From NCBI RefSeq assembly GCF_014192415.1, contig NZ_JACHXY010000002.1:434001-498000 (forward strand): 64,000 nt of DNA, given 5' to 3'. Position numbers and translations under genes: made by a program. The DNA comes from Microbacterium proteolyticum (lineage in GTDB: Bacteria; Actinomycetota; Actinomycetes; Actinomycetales; Microbacteriaceae). Of this stretch, positions 9,624 through 18,311 are shown piece by piece (position 1 is the first letter of the stretch; the number at the start of each line of letters is the position of its first letter). The notes below the pieces were generated by a model that worked only from the letters and a program-made list of their open reading frames with translations, searched no databases and was not told where the DNA came from.

Positions 9624-9871
9624 TGCAGCTCGGAACCCGTTGGACCGCCCGCGAGCAGCCGCCGAAGGCGGTTCCCGAGGCGTTGCACGCGCAGATCGCC
9701 GCGGTCGAAGAGGCGCTGAACCCCGACGGCCTCAGCGCCCCCGCCCCGCGGTGGACCCTGACGTTCCTCGAGGGGCGCCCCGTCGCAGAACTCGACACCG
9801 GGGTCATCGTGTCCCAGGATGCCGCGGGCGACGTCGTCGTTCGTTACGACGACGACGACGAGTTCGCCTGA
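9623..9871 (+). CDS. Small conserved acidic protein downstream of valS
   Basis: An 82-residue protein with no recognised domain. It opens with MQLGTRWTAREQPP and ends in an aspartate-rich tail (VVVRYDDDDEFA). The ATG shares one base with the valS stop (TGATG), and GGAGG lies upstream inside valS, so it is co-translated with the synthetase. Its form (short soluble N-terminus, TLTFLEGRPVAELD strand-rich middle) suggests a compact beta domain. Its function is unknown, and a role linked to ValRS rests only on position. Confidence 0.75.
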   Translation: MQLGTRWTAREQPPKAVPEALHAQIAAVEEALNPDGLSAPAPRWTLTFLEGRPVAELDTGVIVSQDAAGDVVVRYDDDDEFA

Positions 9872-9896
9872 ACCGGATCTCCTCGTTTCGGGCTGC

Positions 9897-10106
9897 TCAC
9901 CGCACCCGCAGCGTGAATTCCGCCTCGGCGAGCGGAGAACGCCCGTCGTCGCGAGCGGCGCGGCGGGCGTGATCGCGCGAGACGCGCATCGCACGTGCCT
10001 GCATGCGGGTGTCGACGGCGCGAGCGAGAGCACGGGAGAGGGCGAGGAGCGCCCGGTCCCCCGTGGTGAGCGCGAGAGTGGGCATCGGCGTGGTGAGGGT
10101 GGTCAT
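9897..10106 (-). CDS. Small basic protein coupled to the ArsR-type regulator
   Basis: A 69-residue, arginine- and alanine-rich protein that I do not recognise. The ATG at 10106 has a good AAGGAG site and lies two bases after the stop of the regulator gene, so the two form one transcript. The middle (ALSRALARAVDTRMQARAMR) looks like an amphipathic helix. It could be a membrane-associated or partner protein of the regulated pathway; nothing firmer is visible. Confidence 0.65.
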   Translation of the reverse strand: MTTLTTPMPTLALTTGDRALLALSRALARAVDTRMQARAMRVSRDHARRAARDDGRSPLAEAEFTLRVR

Positions 10107-10108
10107 GA

Positions 10109-10696
10109 TCAGGCTCCTTCTGCGGGCAGGGGGAAGACGTCGGCGCGCATCGTGACCACGCGGAGGTCATCTCCGGTTTGGTCGCGATAGTGCTCGACGG
10201 TCTCTGAGATGACCGCTTGGAGGCGGTCTGCGAGGTCTGCCATCTGCGCGACGGTCAGTCGCGCACTGGCAGTCGAGATGAGGCTCTTGTCCAGCCACTG
10301 CTCGTCTTCGTCCCACCCGTGGGTGACGAACGTCATCAGCTGCTGCTGACGGAGGGTGAGGGTCTCGGAGTGCACGGCCTCCATGACGGCCCGCCCCGCC
10401 GGAGTCGTCGCCATCTGAGGGTTCACCAGTGTCACCGATCCGGCAGGGCGCTCCCACCATCGCTCGCGAGCGGTGCCGCGCCCCGGCATTTCACGGATCA
10501 GGTCCTGCCGCGCGAGCGCGCGAAGGTGGTAGCTGGTCGATCCCGTCGATTCGCCGGTCAATGCGGCCAGTCCGCTGGCGGTCTGTGGACCGTATTGACT
10601 GAGGAGGTCGTACAGACGCACGCGCAGCGGGTGAGCGAGAGCGCGCAGTGCCCCGGCATCGAGAACGCGTCCCTCGGGGCGGTCATTCGTCGTCAT
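10109..10696 (-). CDS. ArsR-type winged-helix transcriptional regulator
   Basis: A 195-residue regulator. The N-terminal winged helix opens with LDAGALRALAHPLRVRLYDL, with the recognition helix in the GESTGSTSYHLRALARQ segment; this is the ArsR/HTH_20 pattern. The C-terminal half (about 100-195) is helical and probably dimerises or senses a ligand. No cysteine pair for metal binding is visible, so a metal sensor is unlikely. Start: the ATG at 10696; a longer in-frame reading to 10732 would run through the operator. It is divergent from the M3 peptidase gene, with only 82 bases and a strong inverted repeat between them, so it probably controls itself and perhaps the peptidase. Confidence 0.86.
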   Translation of the reverse strand: MTTNDRPEGRVLDAGALRALAHPLRVRLYDLLSQYGPQTASGLAALTGESTGSTSYHLRALARQDLIREMPGRGTARERWWERPAGSVTLVNPQMATTPAGRAVMEAVHSETLTLRQQQLMTFVTHGWDEDEQWLDKSLISTASARLTVAQMADLADRLQAVISETVEHYRDQTGDDLRVVTMRADVFPLPAEGA

Positions 10697-10709
10697 GAAT
10701 ACAAAGATA

Positions 10710-10735
10710 CCTTTGCAACCGTCTCTATGCAAAGG
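10710..10735. promoter_or_regulatory. Inverted-repeat operator between the ArsR-type regulator and the M3 peptidase
   Basis: CCTTTGCA (10710-10717) and TGCAAAGG (10728-10735) are a perfect 8-base inverted repeat with a 10-base spacer, in unusually A+T-rich DNA. Related half-sites (AAAGATACC, CTTCTTTGC) flank it. It sits 14 bases before the regulator ATG, which suits autorepression by a winged-helix dimer. Confidence 0.6.
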
Positions 10736-10778
10736 CTTCTTTGCTTACCGCTTGGGATCGCGTGACTACGCTGGACGG

Positions 10779-12830
10779 ATGACGGATGCCGTGACCAATC
10801 CCCTCCTCGCACCGCCCGCTCTCCCCTACGACCTGCCCCCGTACGGACGCATCCGGCCCGAGCACTACCTGCCCGCCTTCCACGAGGCGTTCGCCGCCCA
10901 CCGCGCCGAGGTCGACGCCATCACCGCGCAGGCCGATGAACCCACGTTCGAGAACACCCTCGTGGCCCTCGAACGCAGCGGCGCGCTTCTCGATCGTGTG
11001 GCGCGGGCGTTCTACACCGTCACGTCCGCAGACGGCATCGCCGAGATCCAGGCGATCGAGGAAGAACTGGCCCCTCTCATGGCCGCACACAGCGACGCGA
11101 TCCAGCTGGACGCCGCCCTGTTCGCGCGCATCGCGGAGGTGCACGCCCGCCTCGACCAGCTCGATCTCGATGCCGAGAGCCGCTATCTCGTGGAGCGCCA
11201 CCACCGCGAGATGTCGCTGGCCGGCGCGGGGCTCGACGACACGCAGAAAGCGCGGCTGACCGACCTCAACCAGCGCCTCTCCGTCCTCACGACCACGTTC
11301 GAGAAGAATCTGCTCGCCGACAGTAACGATCTCGCCGTCGTCTTCGACCGCGCAGCCGATCTCGACGGCCTCAGCGCGGGCGAGCTGTCGGCCGCAGCCC
11401 AGGCGGCGACCAGTCGCGGCCTCGACGGGCGCTACGTCGTCACGCTGACCCTCTACACGGGTCACCCCTACCTCGCGTCACTGACGAACCGTGAAAGCCG
11501 GAGGCGTCTGCTCGAGGCTTCCCGCTCGCGCGCCGCGCGCGGCAACGCTCACGACAATCGCGATGTTCTTCGCGAGATCGTGCGCGTGCGCGCGGAGCGC
11601 GCCGCTCTGCTCGGATACCCCTCGCACGCGGCCGCGGTCCTTGCGGATCAGACGGCCGGGTCTCCGGACGCCGCCCGCGATCTGTTGCGCCGACTGGCTG
11701 TGCCTGCCGCCGTCAACGCACGTAGCGAGCAGGACGCCCTCCAGAAGACCGCCGATGCGGACGGCATCCGGATCGAGGCCCACGACTGGGCGTTCTACAC
11801 CGAGAAGGTGCGCGCCGAGCGCTACGACCTCGATCGGGCGGCGTTGCGCCCCTGGTTCGAGGCGGAGCGCGTCCTGCGCGACGGGGTCTTCTTCGCCGCC
11901 GAGCAGCTGTACGGCGTCACGATCGCCGAGCGCCACGACCTGCAGGGCTATCACCCCGAGGTGCGCGTGTTCGAGGTGCACAACGCCGACGGCGGCGAGC
12001 TGGGGCTGTTCCTTCTCGACCTTTACACCCGCGACAGTAAACGGGGCGGCGCGTGGATGAACTCGATCGTGGCGCAGTCGACGCTGCGCGGCACCGCCCC
12101 CGTGGTCGTCAACAACCTCAACGTCAACAAGCCGGCTCCGGGCACACCGACCCTCCTGACCTTGGATGAGGTCACGACGCTCTTCCACGAGTTCGGTCAT
12201 GCGCTGCATGGGCTGTTCGCCACGGTGACGTATCCGCACTTCGCCGGCACCGCGGTCTACCGCGACTTCGTCGAGTTCCCGAGTCAGGTGAATGAGATGT
12301 GGATCCTGTGGCCCGAGATCCTCACGAACTACGCCCGTCACATCGACACCGGCGAAGCACTCCCGTCCGATGTCGTCGAGCGCCTGCACGCCTCGGAAGC
12401 GTTCAATCAGGGCTTCGCCACGAGCGAGTACCTGGCGGCATCATGGATCGATCAGGCCTGGCACGGGCTCGCGGTCGACGAGGCCTCGGCCGACATCGAC
12501 GTCGCCTCCTTCGAGGCTGCTGCGCTGGCCGACATCGGCCTGGACAACCCTGTCGTGCCGACGCGCTACGCCTCTACCTACTTCGCGCACGTCTTCTCGG
12601 GCGGATACAGCGCCGGGTACTACTCCTACATCTGGAGCGAGGTGCTCGACGCCGACACCGTGGAGTGGTTCCGCGAGAACGGCGGCCTCACCCGCGCGAA
12701 CGGTGAGCGCTTCCGCCACAGGCTGTTGGGCGTCGGCGGCGCCGGCGACCCGCTCGCTGCCTACCGCGACTTCCGTGGACGGGATGCCGACATCCAGCCG
12801 CTCCTCGAGCGACGCGGCCTGACGGACTGA
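10779..12830 (+). CDS. M3-family oligopeptidase / peptidyl-dipeptidase Dcp
   Basis: A 683-residue cytoplasmic zinc metallopeptidase that cleaves short peptides. The zinc site reads FHEFGHALHG (HEXXH), followed by the M3 glutamate in the EFPSQVNE segment; C-terminal FSGGYSAGYYSY is the substrate-binding tyrosine region of the Dcp/thimet family. The length matches bacterial Dcp (about 680). The start ATG at 10779 has TACGCT at 10767-10772 and then six bases, a leaderless arrangement without a ribosome site. It is divergent from an ArsR-type regulator; whether it belongs to that regulon is inference. Dcp versus oligopeptidase A cannot be told apart by eye. Confidence 0.93.
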   Translation: MTDAVTNPLLAPPALPYDLPPYGRIRPEHYLPAFHEAFAAHRAEVDAITAQADEPTFENTLVALERSGALLDRVARAFYTVTSADGIAEIQAIEEELAPLMAAHSDAIQLDAALFARIAEVHARLDQLDLDAESRYLVERHHREMSLAGAGLDDTQKARLTDLNQRLSVLTTTFEKNLLADSNDLAVVFDRAADLDGLSAGELSAAAQAATSRGLDGRYVVTLTLYTGHPYLASLTNRESRRRLLEASRSRAARGNAHDNRDVLREIVRVRAERAALLGYPSHAAAVLADQTAGSPDAARDLLRRLAVPAAVNARSEQDALQKTADADGIRIEAHDWAFYTEKVRAERYDLDRAALRPWFEAERVLRDGVFFAAEQLYGVTIAERHDLQGYHPEVRVFEVHNADGGELGLFLLDLYTRDSKRGGAWMNSIVAQSTLRGTAPVVVNNLNVNKPAPGTPTLLTLDEVTTLFHEFGHALHGLFATVTYPHFAGTAVYRDFVEFPSQVNEMWILWPEILTNYARHIDTGEALPSDVVERLHASEAFNQGFATSEYLAASWIDQAWHGLAVDEASADIDVASFEAAALADIGLDNPVVPTRYASTYFAHVFSGGYSAGYYSYIWSEVLDADTVEWFRENGGLTRANGERFRHRLLGVGGAGDPLAAYRDFRGRDADIQPLLERRGLTD

Positions 12831-12838
12831 TACCGGGC

Positions 12839-12861
12839 GCGGGGGTGGCTATCGCCCCCGC
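12839..12861. terminator. Hairpin between converging Dcp and clpX genes
   Basis: GCGGGGG (12839-12845) and CCCCCGC (12855-12861) form a G+C-only stem between two converging genes. It could serve both strands; U-runs are absent. Confidence 0.55.
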
Positions 12862-12913
12862 ACCCGACCAGCACCTGGTGTGGTCGGTGCGTGCTCGTCT
12901 GCGTACGAGCGAC

Positions 12914-14182
12914 TCAGGCGCTGCGGCGCTTCTGCGCCAGCACGATCGTCGGCTGTGCCCCGTCCTCGACGGACGCACGAGTGATGACGACCTTGGCGAT
13001 GTCGTCGGCCGAGGGCACGTCGAACATGATCGGTCCGAGCACGTCCTCGAGGATGGCGCGAAGCCCGCGGGCGCCCGTCTTGCGCAGCACGGCCAGGTCG
13101 GCGATGGCACGCAGCGCGTCCTCGTCGAATTCGAGCTGCACCCCGTCGAGCTCGAACATGCGCTGGTACTGCTTGACCAAGGCATTCCGAGGCGCCGTGA
13201 GGATCTCCATCAGCGCGTCCTGGTCCAGCGGAGACACGGATGCCACGACGGGCAGACGACCGATGAACTCGGGGATCAGACCGAACTTGTGGAGATCTTC
13301 CGGCAACGCCTCGCTGAAGAGGTCGGGTGCGTCCTCCTTGCGGTGCAGCGGGGCGCCGAAGCCGACGCCGTGCTTGCCGACGCGCGCGGAGATGATCTCT
13401 TCGAGGCCGGCGAAGGCACCGGCGACGATGAACAACACGTTCGTCGTGTCGATCTGGATGAACTCCTGGTGCGGGTGCTTGCGGCCGCCCTGCGGCGGGA
13501 CCGACGCGACGGTCCCCTCGAGGATCTTCAGCAGAGCCTGCTGGACGCCTTCACCGGAGACGTCGCGCGTGATCGAAGGGTTCTCCGCCTTGCGGGCGAT
13601 CTTGTCGACCTCGTCGATGTAGATGATTCCGGTCTCGGCGCGCTTCACGTCGAAGTCGGCGGCCTGCAGGAGTTTCAGCAGGATGTTCTCGACGTCTTCG
13701 CCGACGTAGCCGGCCTCGGTCAGGGCCGTGGCATCCGCCACCGCGAAGGGCACGTTGAGACGCTTCGCGAGCGTCTGCGCGAGATACGTCTTGCCACAGC
13801 CCGTGGGGCCGAGCAGCAGGATGTTGCTCTTGGCGATGTCGATCTCTTCGGCACGGGCTTCGGCGGGCTGCAGGGTGCCGAGGGCACGGATGCGCTTGTA
13901 GTGGTTGTAGACGGCGACGGAGAGGGCGCGCTTGGCGGCATCTTGACCGACGACGTACTCCTCGAGGAAGGAGAAGATCTCGCGCGGCTTGGGAAGGTCG
14001 AACTCGGCGACCTCGCCGGCCGAGGACTCGGCCATGCGCTCTTCGATGATCTCGTTGCACAGCTCGACGCACTCGTCGCAGATGTACACGCCGGGACCGG
14101 CGATCAGCTGCTGCACCTGCTTCTGGCTCTTGCCGCAGAAGGAACACTTGAACAAGTCGGCGCTCTCACCGATGCGTGCCAT
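12914..14182 (-). CDS. clpX: ClpX, ATP-dependent unfoldase subunit of Clp protease
   Basis: A 422-residue AAA+ unfoldase that selects substrates and feeds them to ClpP. The zinc-binding domain uses Cys13, Cys16, Cys35 and Cys38. Walker A is GPTGCGKT at 125-132, the pore loop reads GYVGEDVE near 152-160, and Walker B is [10 protein letters not shown] near 188. The loop contacting ClpP reads VGF in HGVGFGAP, where E. coli has IGF. The ATG at 14182 follows GGGAGG; a six-residue longer start lacks this. It is separated from clpP2 by a hairpin and has its own TAGGCT box near 14230-14225, so it is transcribed separately from clpP1P2. Confidence 0.97.
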   Translation of the reverse strand: MARIGESADLFKCSFCGKSQKQVQQLIAGPGVYICDECVELCNEIIEERMAESSAGEVAEFDLPKPREIFSFLEEYVVGQDAAKRALSVAVYNHYKRIRALGTLQPAEARAEEIDIAKSNILLLGPTGCGKTYLAQTLAKRLNVPFAVADATALTEAGYVGEDVENILLKLLQAADFDVKRAETGIIYIDEVDKIARKAENPSITRDVSGEGVQQALLKILEGTVASVPPQGGRKHPHQEFIQIDTTNVLFIVAGAFAGLEEIISARVGKHGVGFGAPLHRKEDAPDLFSEALPEDLHKFGLIPEFIGRLPVVASVSPLDQDALMEILTAPRNALVKQYQRMFELDGVQLEFDEDALRAIADLAVLRKTGARGLRAILEDVLGPIMFDVPSADDIAKVVITRASVEDGAQPTIVLAQKRRSA

Positions 14183-14358
14183 GCCGGTTCCTCCCGTCAC
14201 CCGGCCCCCGCCGGTGTGTAGTCGAGCCTAACCCGAGCCCGCGACATTGGAGGGCATTGGAGCCACGTACCGCAATACCGGTTGCGACGTGGGCGCTCGT
14301 GACGCACGGGAGCCCGTCGGTTCCGCGACGATCCTCCGCGACGCGCCCCGCGCACGCA

Positions 14359-14393
14359 CGAGTGCCCCGCCGGCTGGGCCGACGGGGCACTCG
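14359..14393 (-). terminator. Terminator after clpP1-clpP2
   Basis: CGAGTGCCCCG (14359-14369) and CGGGGCACTCG (14383-14393) are perfectly complementary 11-base arms with a 13-base loop, just after the clpP2 stop at 14406. Confidence 0.75.
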
Positions 14394-14405
14394 TGAGGGG
14401 ACGAC

Positions 14406-15068
14406 TCAGGCCGTGAGCGCGGCCGGCACGCGCTTGCGCGTGGTCAGCACCTGGTCGACGATTCCGTACTCCATCGCCTCGTGGGCGGAGAGGATCTTGT
14501 CGCGGTCGATGTCCTTGTTGATCTTCGCCACGTCCTGACCGGTGTGGTGGGCCATCGTCGCCTCGAGCCAGGTGCGCATGCGGAGGATCTCCTGCGCCTG
14601 GATCTCGATGTCGGACGCCTGCCCGTGGCCCGCCTCGCCCATGGCGGGCTGGTGGATCAGGATGCGGGCGTTCGGCAGGGCGAGACGCTTGCCGGGGGCG
14701 CCGGCGGCGAGCAGCACGGAGGCCGCGGACGCGGCCTGTCCGAGAACCACGGTCTGGATCTGCGGCGAGACGTACTGCATCGTGTCGTAGATCGCCGTCA
14801 TGGCCGTGAACGAGCCGCCCGGCGAGTTGATGTACATGATGATGTCGCGGTCGGGGTCCTGCGACTCGAGCACGAGCAGCTGGGCCATGACGTCGTCGGC
14901 CGAGGCGTCGTCGACCTGTACGCCGAGGAAGATCACGCGGTCTTCGAACAGCTTGTTGTACGGGTCCTGACGCTTGTAGCCATAGGCCGTGCGCTCCTCG
15001 AACTGAGGAAGGACGTAGCGGCTCGAGGGCATGTGCGCCGCGGCGCCGCCGAAGGTGGGGATGTTCAT
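14406..15068 (-). CDS. clpP2: ClpP2, ATP-dependent Clp protease proteolytic subunit
   Basis: A 220-residue serine peptidase. The catalytic serine is Ser114 in GQAASAASV and the histidine is His139 in LIHQPAMG; the aspartate lies in the KINKDIDRDK segment. The extended N-terminus (about 30 residues before YKRQDPYNKLFE) is typical of the second ClpP of actinobacteria. It lies 23 bases after clpP1 in one transcript; in mycobacteria ClpP1 and ClpP2 form a mixed 14-mer, and I infer the same here. The ATG at 15068 follows a GGAAAAGGA site. Confidence 0.96.
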   Translation of the reverse strand: MNIPTFGGAAAHMPSSRYVLPQFEERTAYGYKRQDPYNKLFEDRVIFLGVQVDDASADDVMAQLLVLESQDPDRDIIMYINSPGGSFTAMTAIYDTMQYVSPQIQTVVLGQAASAASVLLAAGAPGKRLALPNARILIHQPAMGEAGHGQASDIEIQAQEILRMRTWLEATMAHHTGQDVAKINKDIDRDKILSAHEAMEYGIVDQVLTTRKRVPAALTA

Positions 15069-15091
15069 GTGGGTGTCCTTTTCCTCTCGCC

Positions 15092-15679
15092 TCAGACGGC
15101 CGCGGTTCCGCCGCCGCCGGTGACGTCGGTCGCGTGCTCGCGCATGTGGTCGACGAAGCCGTACTCGAGGGCCTCCTGCGCCGTGAACCAACGGTCGCGG
15201 TCGCCGTCTTCGTTGATCTGCTCAACGCTTTTGCCCGTCTGCGCCGCGGTGATCTCGGCGAGACGACGCTTCATGTCGAGGATGAGCTGCGCCTGGGTCT
15301 GGATGTCGCTCGACGTTCCGCCGAAGCCACCGTGCGGCTGGTGCAGCAGGACGCGGGCGTTGGGCGTGATGTAACGCTTGCCCTTGGTGCCGCTGGTCAG
15401 CAGCAACTGGCCCATCGAGGCCGCCATGCCGATGCCGACGGTGACGATGTCGTTCGGCACGAACTGCATGGTGTCGTAAATCGCCATGCCGGCCGTGATC
15501 GAGCCGCCAGGCGAGTTGATGTAGAGGTAGATGTCCTTCTGCGGGTCTTCTGCCGCGAGCAGCAGGATCTTGGCGCAGATCTCGTTGGCGTTATCGTCGC
15601 GCACCTCGGAACCGAGCCAGATGATGCGGTCCTTCAGCAGCCTGTCGAAGACGCTCGTTGCCATAAGGGGTTCGGGCAT
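15092..15679 (-). CDS. clpP1: ClpP1, ATP-dependent Clp protease proteolytic subunit
   Basis: A 195-residue Clp peptidase subunit. Ser88 (in GMAASMG) and His113 (in LLHQPHGG) keep the standard 25-residue spacing; the acidic member lies in EDGDRDRWF at about 157-165. The ATG at 15679 follows GAGGAG; an internal Met6 is an alternative, and the first residues may be processed. It is the first gene of the clpP1P2 unit. Upstream there is a TAGATT -10 box (15714-15709) and a ClgR-like palindrome at 15742-15758, which fits the ClgR control known in Streptomyces, Corynebacterium and Mycobacterium. Confidence 0.96.
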   Translation of the reverse strand: MPEPLMATSVFDRLLKDRIIWLGSEVRDDNANEICAKILLLAAEDPQKDIYLYINSPGGSITAGMAIYDTMQFVPNDIVTVGIGMAASMGQLLLTSGTKGKRYITPNARVLLHQPHGGFGGTSSDIQTQAQLILDMKRRLAEITAAQTGKSVEQINEDGDRDRWFTAQEALEYGFVDHMREHATDVTGGGGTAAV

Positions 15680-15741
15680 GTGTGCTCCTCTTCCGGTGAT
15701 CTTCCACGAATCTACCGGCGCGTTCCGGGGCGGGATGCCGT

Positions 15742-15758
15742 GTTCGCCGCGGGCGGAT
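15742..15758. promoter_or_regulatory. ClgR-like operator upstream of clpP1
   Basis: GTTCGCCGCGGGCGGAT resembles the ClgR palindrome (GTTCGC, spacer, GCGAAC), with the right half degenerate. It is centred about 38 bases upstream of a TAGATT -10 box (15714-15709), a position suited to activation. It abuts the stop end of the TPR gene. ClgR itself is not in the window. Confidence 0.42.
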
Positions 15759-16246
15759 CAGAGCGGTTCTTCGGCGATTTCTCGCGCGTATCCGGTCACG
15801 GACCGGGTATAGCGCGGCAGATGGGGGGCGAGCGCCTGGAGAGCGATGGATGCCGCCCGCTCGGGCTCTCCGCTCGACACCAGCGCGAGCGCGTAGAAGG
15901 CGGCGGCGGCGTCGTGCAGGTCTCCGTGCGGCTCGCGCTCGTACTCCGCGCGCAACAGCGCGAGAGCCTCTGCGGTGTTACCGAGGTTGCGGATGGTGCT
16001 CGCGAGCTGAATGGTGGCCCGGGTGCGGCGCTCGTCGTCGAGACCGATCTCGAGCGCCCGGCGGTACAGCTGCTCCGCCTCCCGCTCACGCCCGGCCGAA
16101 TCGCGGGCCCCCGCCCGCTCGAACAGCGCCACCGCGTCATCGTGGGGACGCTCCGTGGCGAGCTCGTCGATGCGGGTGGTCACGGCAGTGGGGTCGAGCG
16201 TTTCGTCGGCCCACACCGCATCCACGCGCCTCTGCCAGTCAGTCAT
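15758..16246 (-). CDS. Tetratricopeptide-repeat protein
   Basis: A 162-residue helical protein built mostly of TPR units (for example REREAEQLYRRALEIGLD near 53-70 and NTAEALALLRAEYEREP near 85-105), similar to small group-5 TPR proteins of actinobacteria. It has no signal peptide or membrane segment. The ATG at 16246 follows GGAGAG; a longer reading upstream would pass through the inverted-repeat region and is rejected. It lies between trigger factor and clpP1 on the same strand, but the repeat cluster and hairpins on one side and the clpP1 promoter on the other suggest a separate transcript. The function is unknown beyond protein-protein contacts. Confidence 0.82.
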   Translation of the reverse strand: MTDWQRRVDAVWADETLDPTAVTTRIDELATERPHDDAVALFERAGARDSAGREREAEQLYRRALEIGLDDERRTRATIQLASTIRNLGNTAEALALLRAEYEREPHGDLHDAAAAFYALALVSSGEPERAASIALQALAPHLPRYTRSVTGYAREIAEEPL

Positions 16247-16284
16247 GACGTCTCTCCGCTCTCCTGGCGTCGTACTTCCCTGTC

Positions 16285-16339
16285 GATCGTCCACAACACG
16301 CCGCATCCCCAACGCCCGCGCCGCGTGTCCTGAACACTC
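16285..16339. repeat. GAGTGTCC-family inverted repeat, degenerate copy 3
   Basis: Arms at 16285-16304 (GATCGTCCACAACACGCCGC) and 16320-16339 (ending GAACACTC) pair at about 14 of 20 positions. It lies directly next to a better-preserved copy at 16388-16460 in the 266-base gap between the TPR gene and trigger factor. Confidence 0.55.
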
Positions 16340-16387
16340 AACAGCATCCAGGCCACCCCCGCTCACTCGCACGCCCGTGCCCCGAAT

Positions 16388-16460
16388 CCCCCTGTTGAGT
16401 GTCCAAGAGTCGCCGTTCCGGTGGCCCGCACGCGGCGTGTGTTGGACATTCAACAGGGGG
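16388..16460. repeat. GAGTGTCC-family inverted repeat, copy 4
   Basis: CCCCCTGTTGAGTGTCCAA (16388-16406) is the inverted copy of 16442-16460 with one mismatch. Between the arms, CGCCG and CGGCG continue the pairing. The tips read TTGAGTGTCC, as in the copy near 1.6 kb. Confidence 0.72.
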
Positions 16461-16470
16461 CAGGGACGGC

Positions 16471-16504
16471 GAAGGGGGCGGATGCCATGGCATCCGCCCC
16501 CTTC
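16471..16504. terminator. Perfect 34-base palindrome after trigger factor
   Basis: The sequence from GAAGGGGGCGGATGCCA to its exact complement TGGCATCCGCCCCCTTC has no unpaired centre. It sits 9 bases beyond the tig stop and probably acts as its terminator. It contains the over-represented word GGATGCC and its complement. Confidence 0.8.
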
Positions 16505-16512
16505 GTCACGAC

Positions 16513-17982
16513 TTACTCGCTGTCGTCGGCCTTCTCAGCGGCCTTCTTCTTGGCGGGCGCGCGCTTCTTGGCGGGGGCCTTCTTGGGGGCCTCCTCGGCG
16601 GGCGCCTCTTCTGCCTCGACGACGGCGTCGGCGTCGGCCGCGGCGTCCGCGATCTCCTGCGCCTCTTCGACGACCTCGTCCTCGCCGTCGGTGGGCTCTT
16701 CGCCCTCGACCGCGACGAAACCGGTCAGGTCGACGGGCTTGCCGTCGGTGTCGACGACGGTGACCTTGCCCAGCGCGATGGCCAGGGCCTTGTTGCGCGC
16801 GACCTCGCCGACGAGCGCGGGCAGCTGGTTGCCCTGCTGCAGCGCGTTGACGAAGTCCTGCGGCGCCATGTTGTACTGCGCAGCCGACTGGATGAGGTAC
16901 TGGGTCAGCTCGTCCTGCGACACCTGGACGTTGGCGTCCTCGGCGATCTTGTCGAGGACCATCTGCGTGCGGAACTGCTTCTCGCTCGCCTCGGTCACCT
17001 CGGCACGGTGCTCGTCGTCCTCGAGGCGGTTCTCACCCTCGAGGTGGTTGTGCACCTCGTCTTCGATGAGCGCGGGCGGCACGGGGATGTCGACGGCCTC
17101 GAGGAGGGCTTCGATGAACTTGTCGCGTGCGGCGGCGCCCTGCGTGAACACCGACTGCTGCGAGACACGCTCGGTGAGCGACTCGCGCAGCTCGGCGATC
17201 GTGTCGAACTCGGATGCCATCTGGGCGAAGTCGTCGTCAGCCTCGGGAAGCTCGCGCTCCTTGACGGCCTTGATGGTGACGGCCACCTCGGCCTCTTCAC
17301 CGGCGTGGTCGCCGCCGACGAGCTTCGAGCGGAACGTGGTGTCTTCGTCGGCGGTCAGCGACTCGATGGCCTCATCGATGCCCTCGAGCAGCTCGCCGGA
17401 GCCGATCTCGTACGACACGCCCTCGGCGCGGTCGATCTCGGCGCCGTCGATGGTGGCGACGAGGTCGAGCTCGACGAAGTCGCCGGTCGTGGCGGGGCGG
17501 TCGACGGTGACGAGCGTGCCGAAGCGGGCGCGCAGCTTGTCGAGCTCGGCGTCGATGCCGGCCTCGTCGACCTCGGCGGCGTCGACGGTCACGGTGATGG
17601 TGTCGTACGCGGGCAGATCGAACTCGGGGCGCACGTCGACCTCGACGTCGACGATCAGGTCGCCCGAGAAGTCTTTGAGCTCGGGCAGTTCGATGATCTC
17701 GGCGTTGGGGCGACCGATCACGCGCAGGTCGTTCGCCTCGACGGCCGCGCGGTAGAACCCGTCGAGCCCTTCGTTGACGGCGTGCTCGATGACGGCGCCG
17801 CGGCCCATGCGCTGGTCGATGATGGGCGCGGGCACCTTGCCCTTGCGGAAGCCGGGGATCTGGACGTCCTTGGCGATGTGCTCGTAGGCGTGCGCGATGC
17901 TCGGCTTGAGCTCGTCGGGCGAGACCGTGATGTGGAGCTTGACCCGGGTGGGGCTGAGCTTCTCGACGGTGCTGTTGACCAT
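16513..17982 (-). CDS. tig: Trigger factor, ribosome-associated chaperone and peptidyl-prolyl isomerase
   Basis: A 489-residue chaperone that binds nascent chains at the ribosome exit. The N-terminal ribosome-binding domain carries the signature GFRKGKVP near residue 45. A central FKBP-like domain (about 160-245) and the helical C-terminal arms follow. The tail is an alanine/lysine/glutamate-rich low-complexity stretch (from about 450, with repeated PAKK units), longer than in E. coli but usual in actinobacteria. The ATG at 17982 follows GAGGAG; the frame extends upstream through a tRNA gene and is not coding there. It ends just before a perfect palindromic terminator. Confidence 0.97.
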   Translation of the reverse strand: MVNSTVEKLSPTRVKLHITVSPDELKPSIAHAYEHIAKDVQIPGFRKGKVPAPIIDQRMGRGAVIEHAVNEGLDGFYRAAVEANDLRVIGRPNAEIIELPELKDFSGDLIVDVEVDVRPEFDLPAYDTITVTVDAAEVDEAGIDAELDKLRARFGTLVTVDRPATTGDFVELDLVATIDGAEIDRAEGVSYEIGSGELLEGIDEAIESLTADEDTTFRSKLVGGDHAGEEAEVAVTIKAVKERELPEADDDFAQMASEFDTIAELRESLTERVSQQSVFTQGAAARDKFIEALLEAVDIPVPPALIEDEVHNHLEGENRLEDDEHRAEVTEASEKQFRTQMVLDKIAEDANVQVSQDELTQYLIQSAAQYNMAPQDFVNALQQGNQLPALVGEVARNKALAIALGKVTVVDTDGKPVDLTGFVAVEGEEPTDGEDEVVEEAQEIADAAADADAVVEAEEAPAEEAPKKAPAKKRAPAKKKAAEKADDSE

Positions 17983-18055
17983 GCGGTTCGTTCTCCTCGT
18001 GTGGCCCGCGCGCACGCGGGGGCCGGCTAGGCCTGTGGTCTGTGGGGCCGTGACG

Positions 18056-18129
18056 TCGGGGCGACAGGATTTGAACCTGCGGCCTCCCGCTCCCAAAGCG
18101 GGCGCTCTACCAAGCTGAGCTACGCCCCG
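18056..18129 (-). tRNA. tRNA-Pro (anticodon TGG)
   Basis: The minus strand folds into a cloverleaf: acceptor CGGGGCG/CGCCCCG, D-arm AGCTCAGCTTGGTAGAGC, and anticodon loop TTTGGGA flanked by CCCGC/GCGGG. The T-arm contains GGTTCAAATCC. The anticodon TGG reads CCN codons. The 3' CCA is not encoded. It lies upstream of tig on the same strand. Confidence 0.96.
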
Positions 18130-18311
18130 GGGCGGCGCGCGGCACGCGCCGACGAAACGACCGCTGAAAGTCTAGTCGATCGGCCTGAGCGCACAGGTCC
18201 CGCCATACAGGAACCGGCGAAGACGCCCACGGGTCGCGTTCGCACCACCCGCGCGGGTGTCGTAGAGTGGTCGAGTTCGAGTTCGTCGTCCTGCTCAGGA
18301 TGCCGAAATTC

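Noticed and set aside
14271..14286. CGCAA/TTGCG inverted repeat upstream of clpX as a ClgR site
   Set aside because: It does not match the ClgR palindrome; the arms are only 5 bases and I could not tie it to a known regulator.
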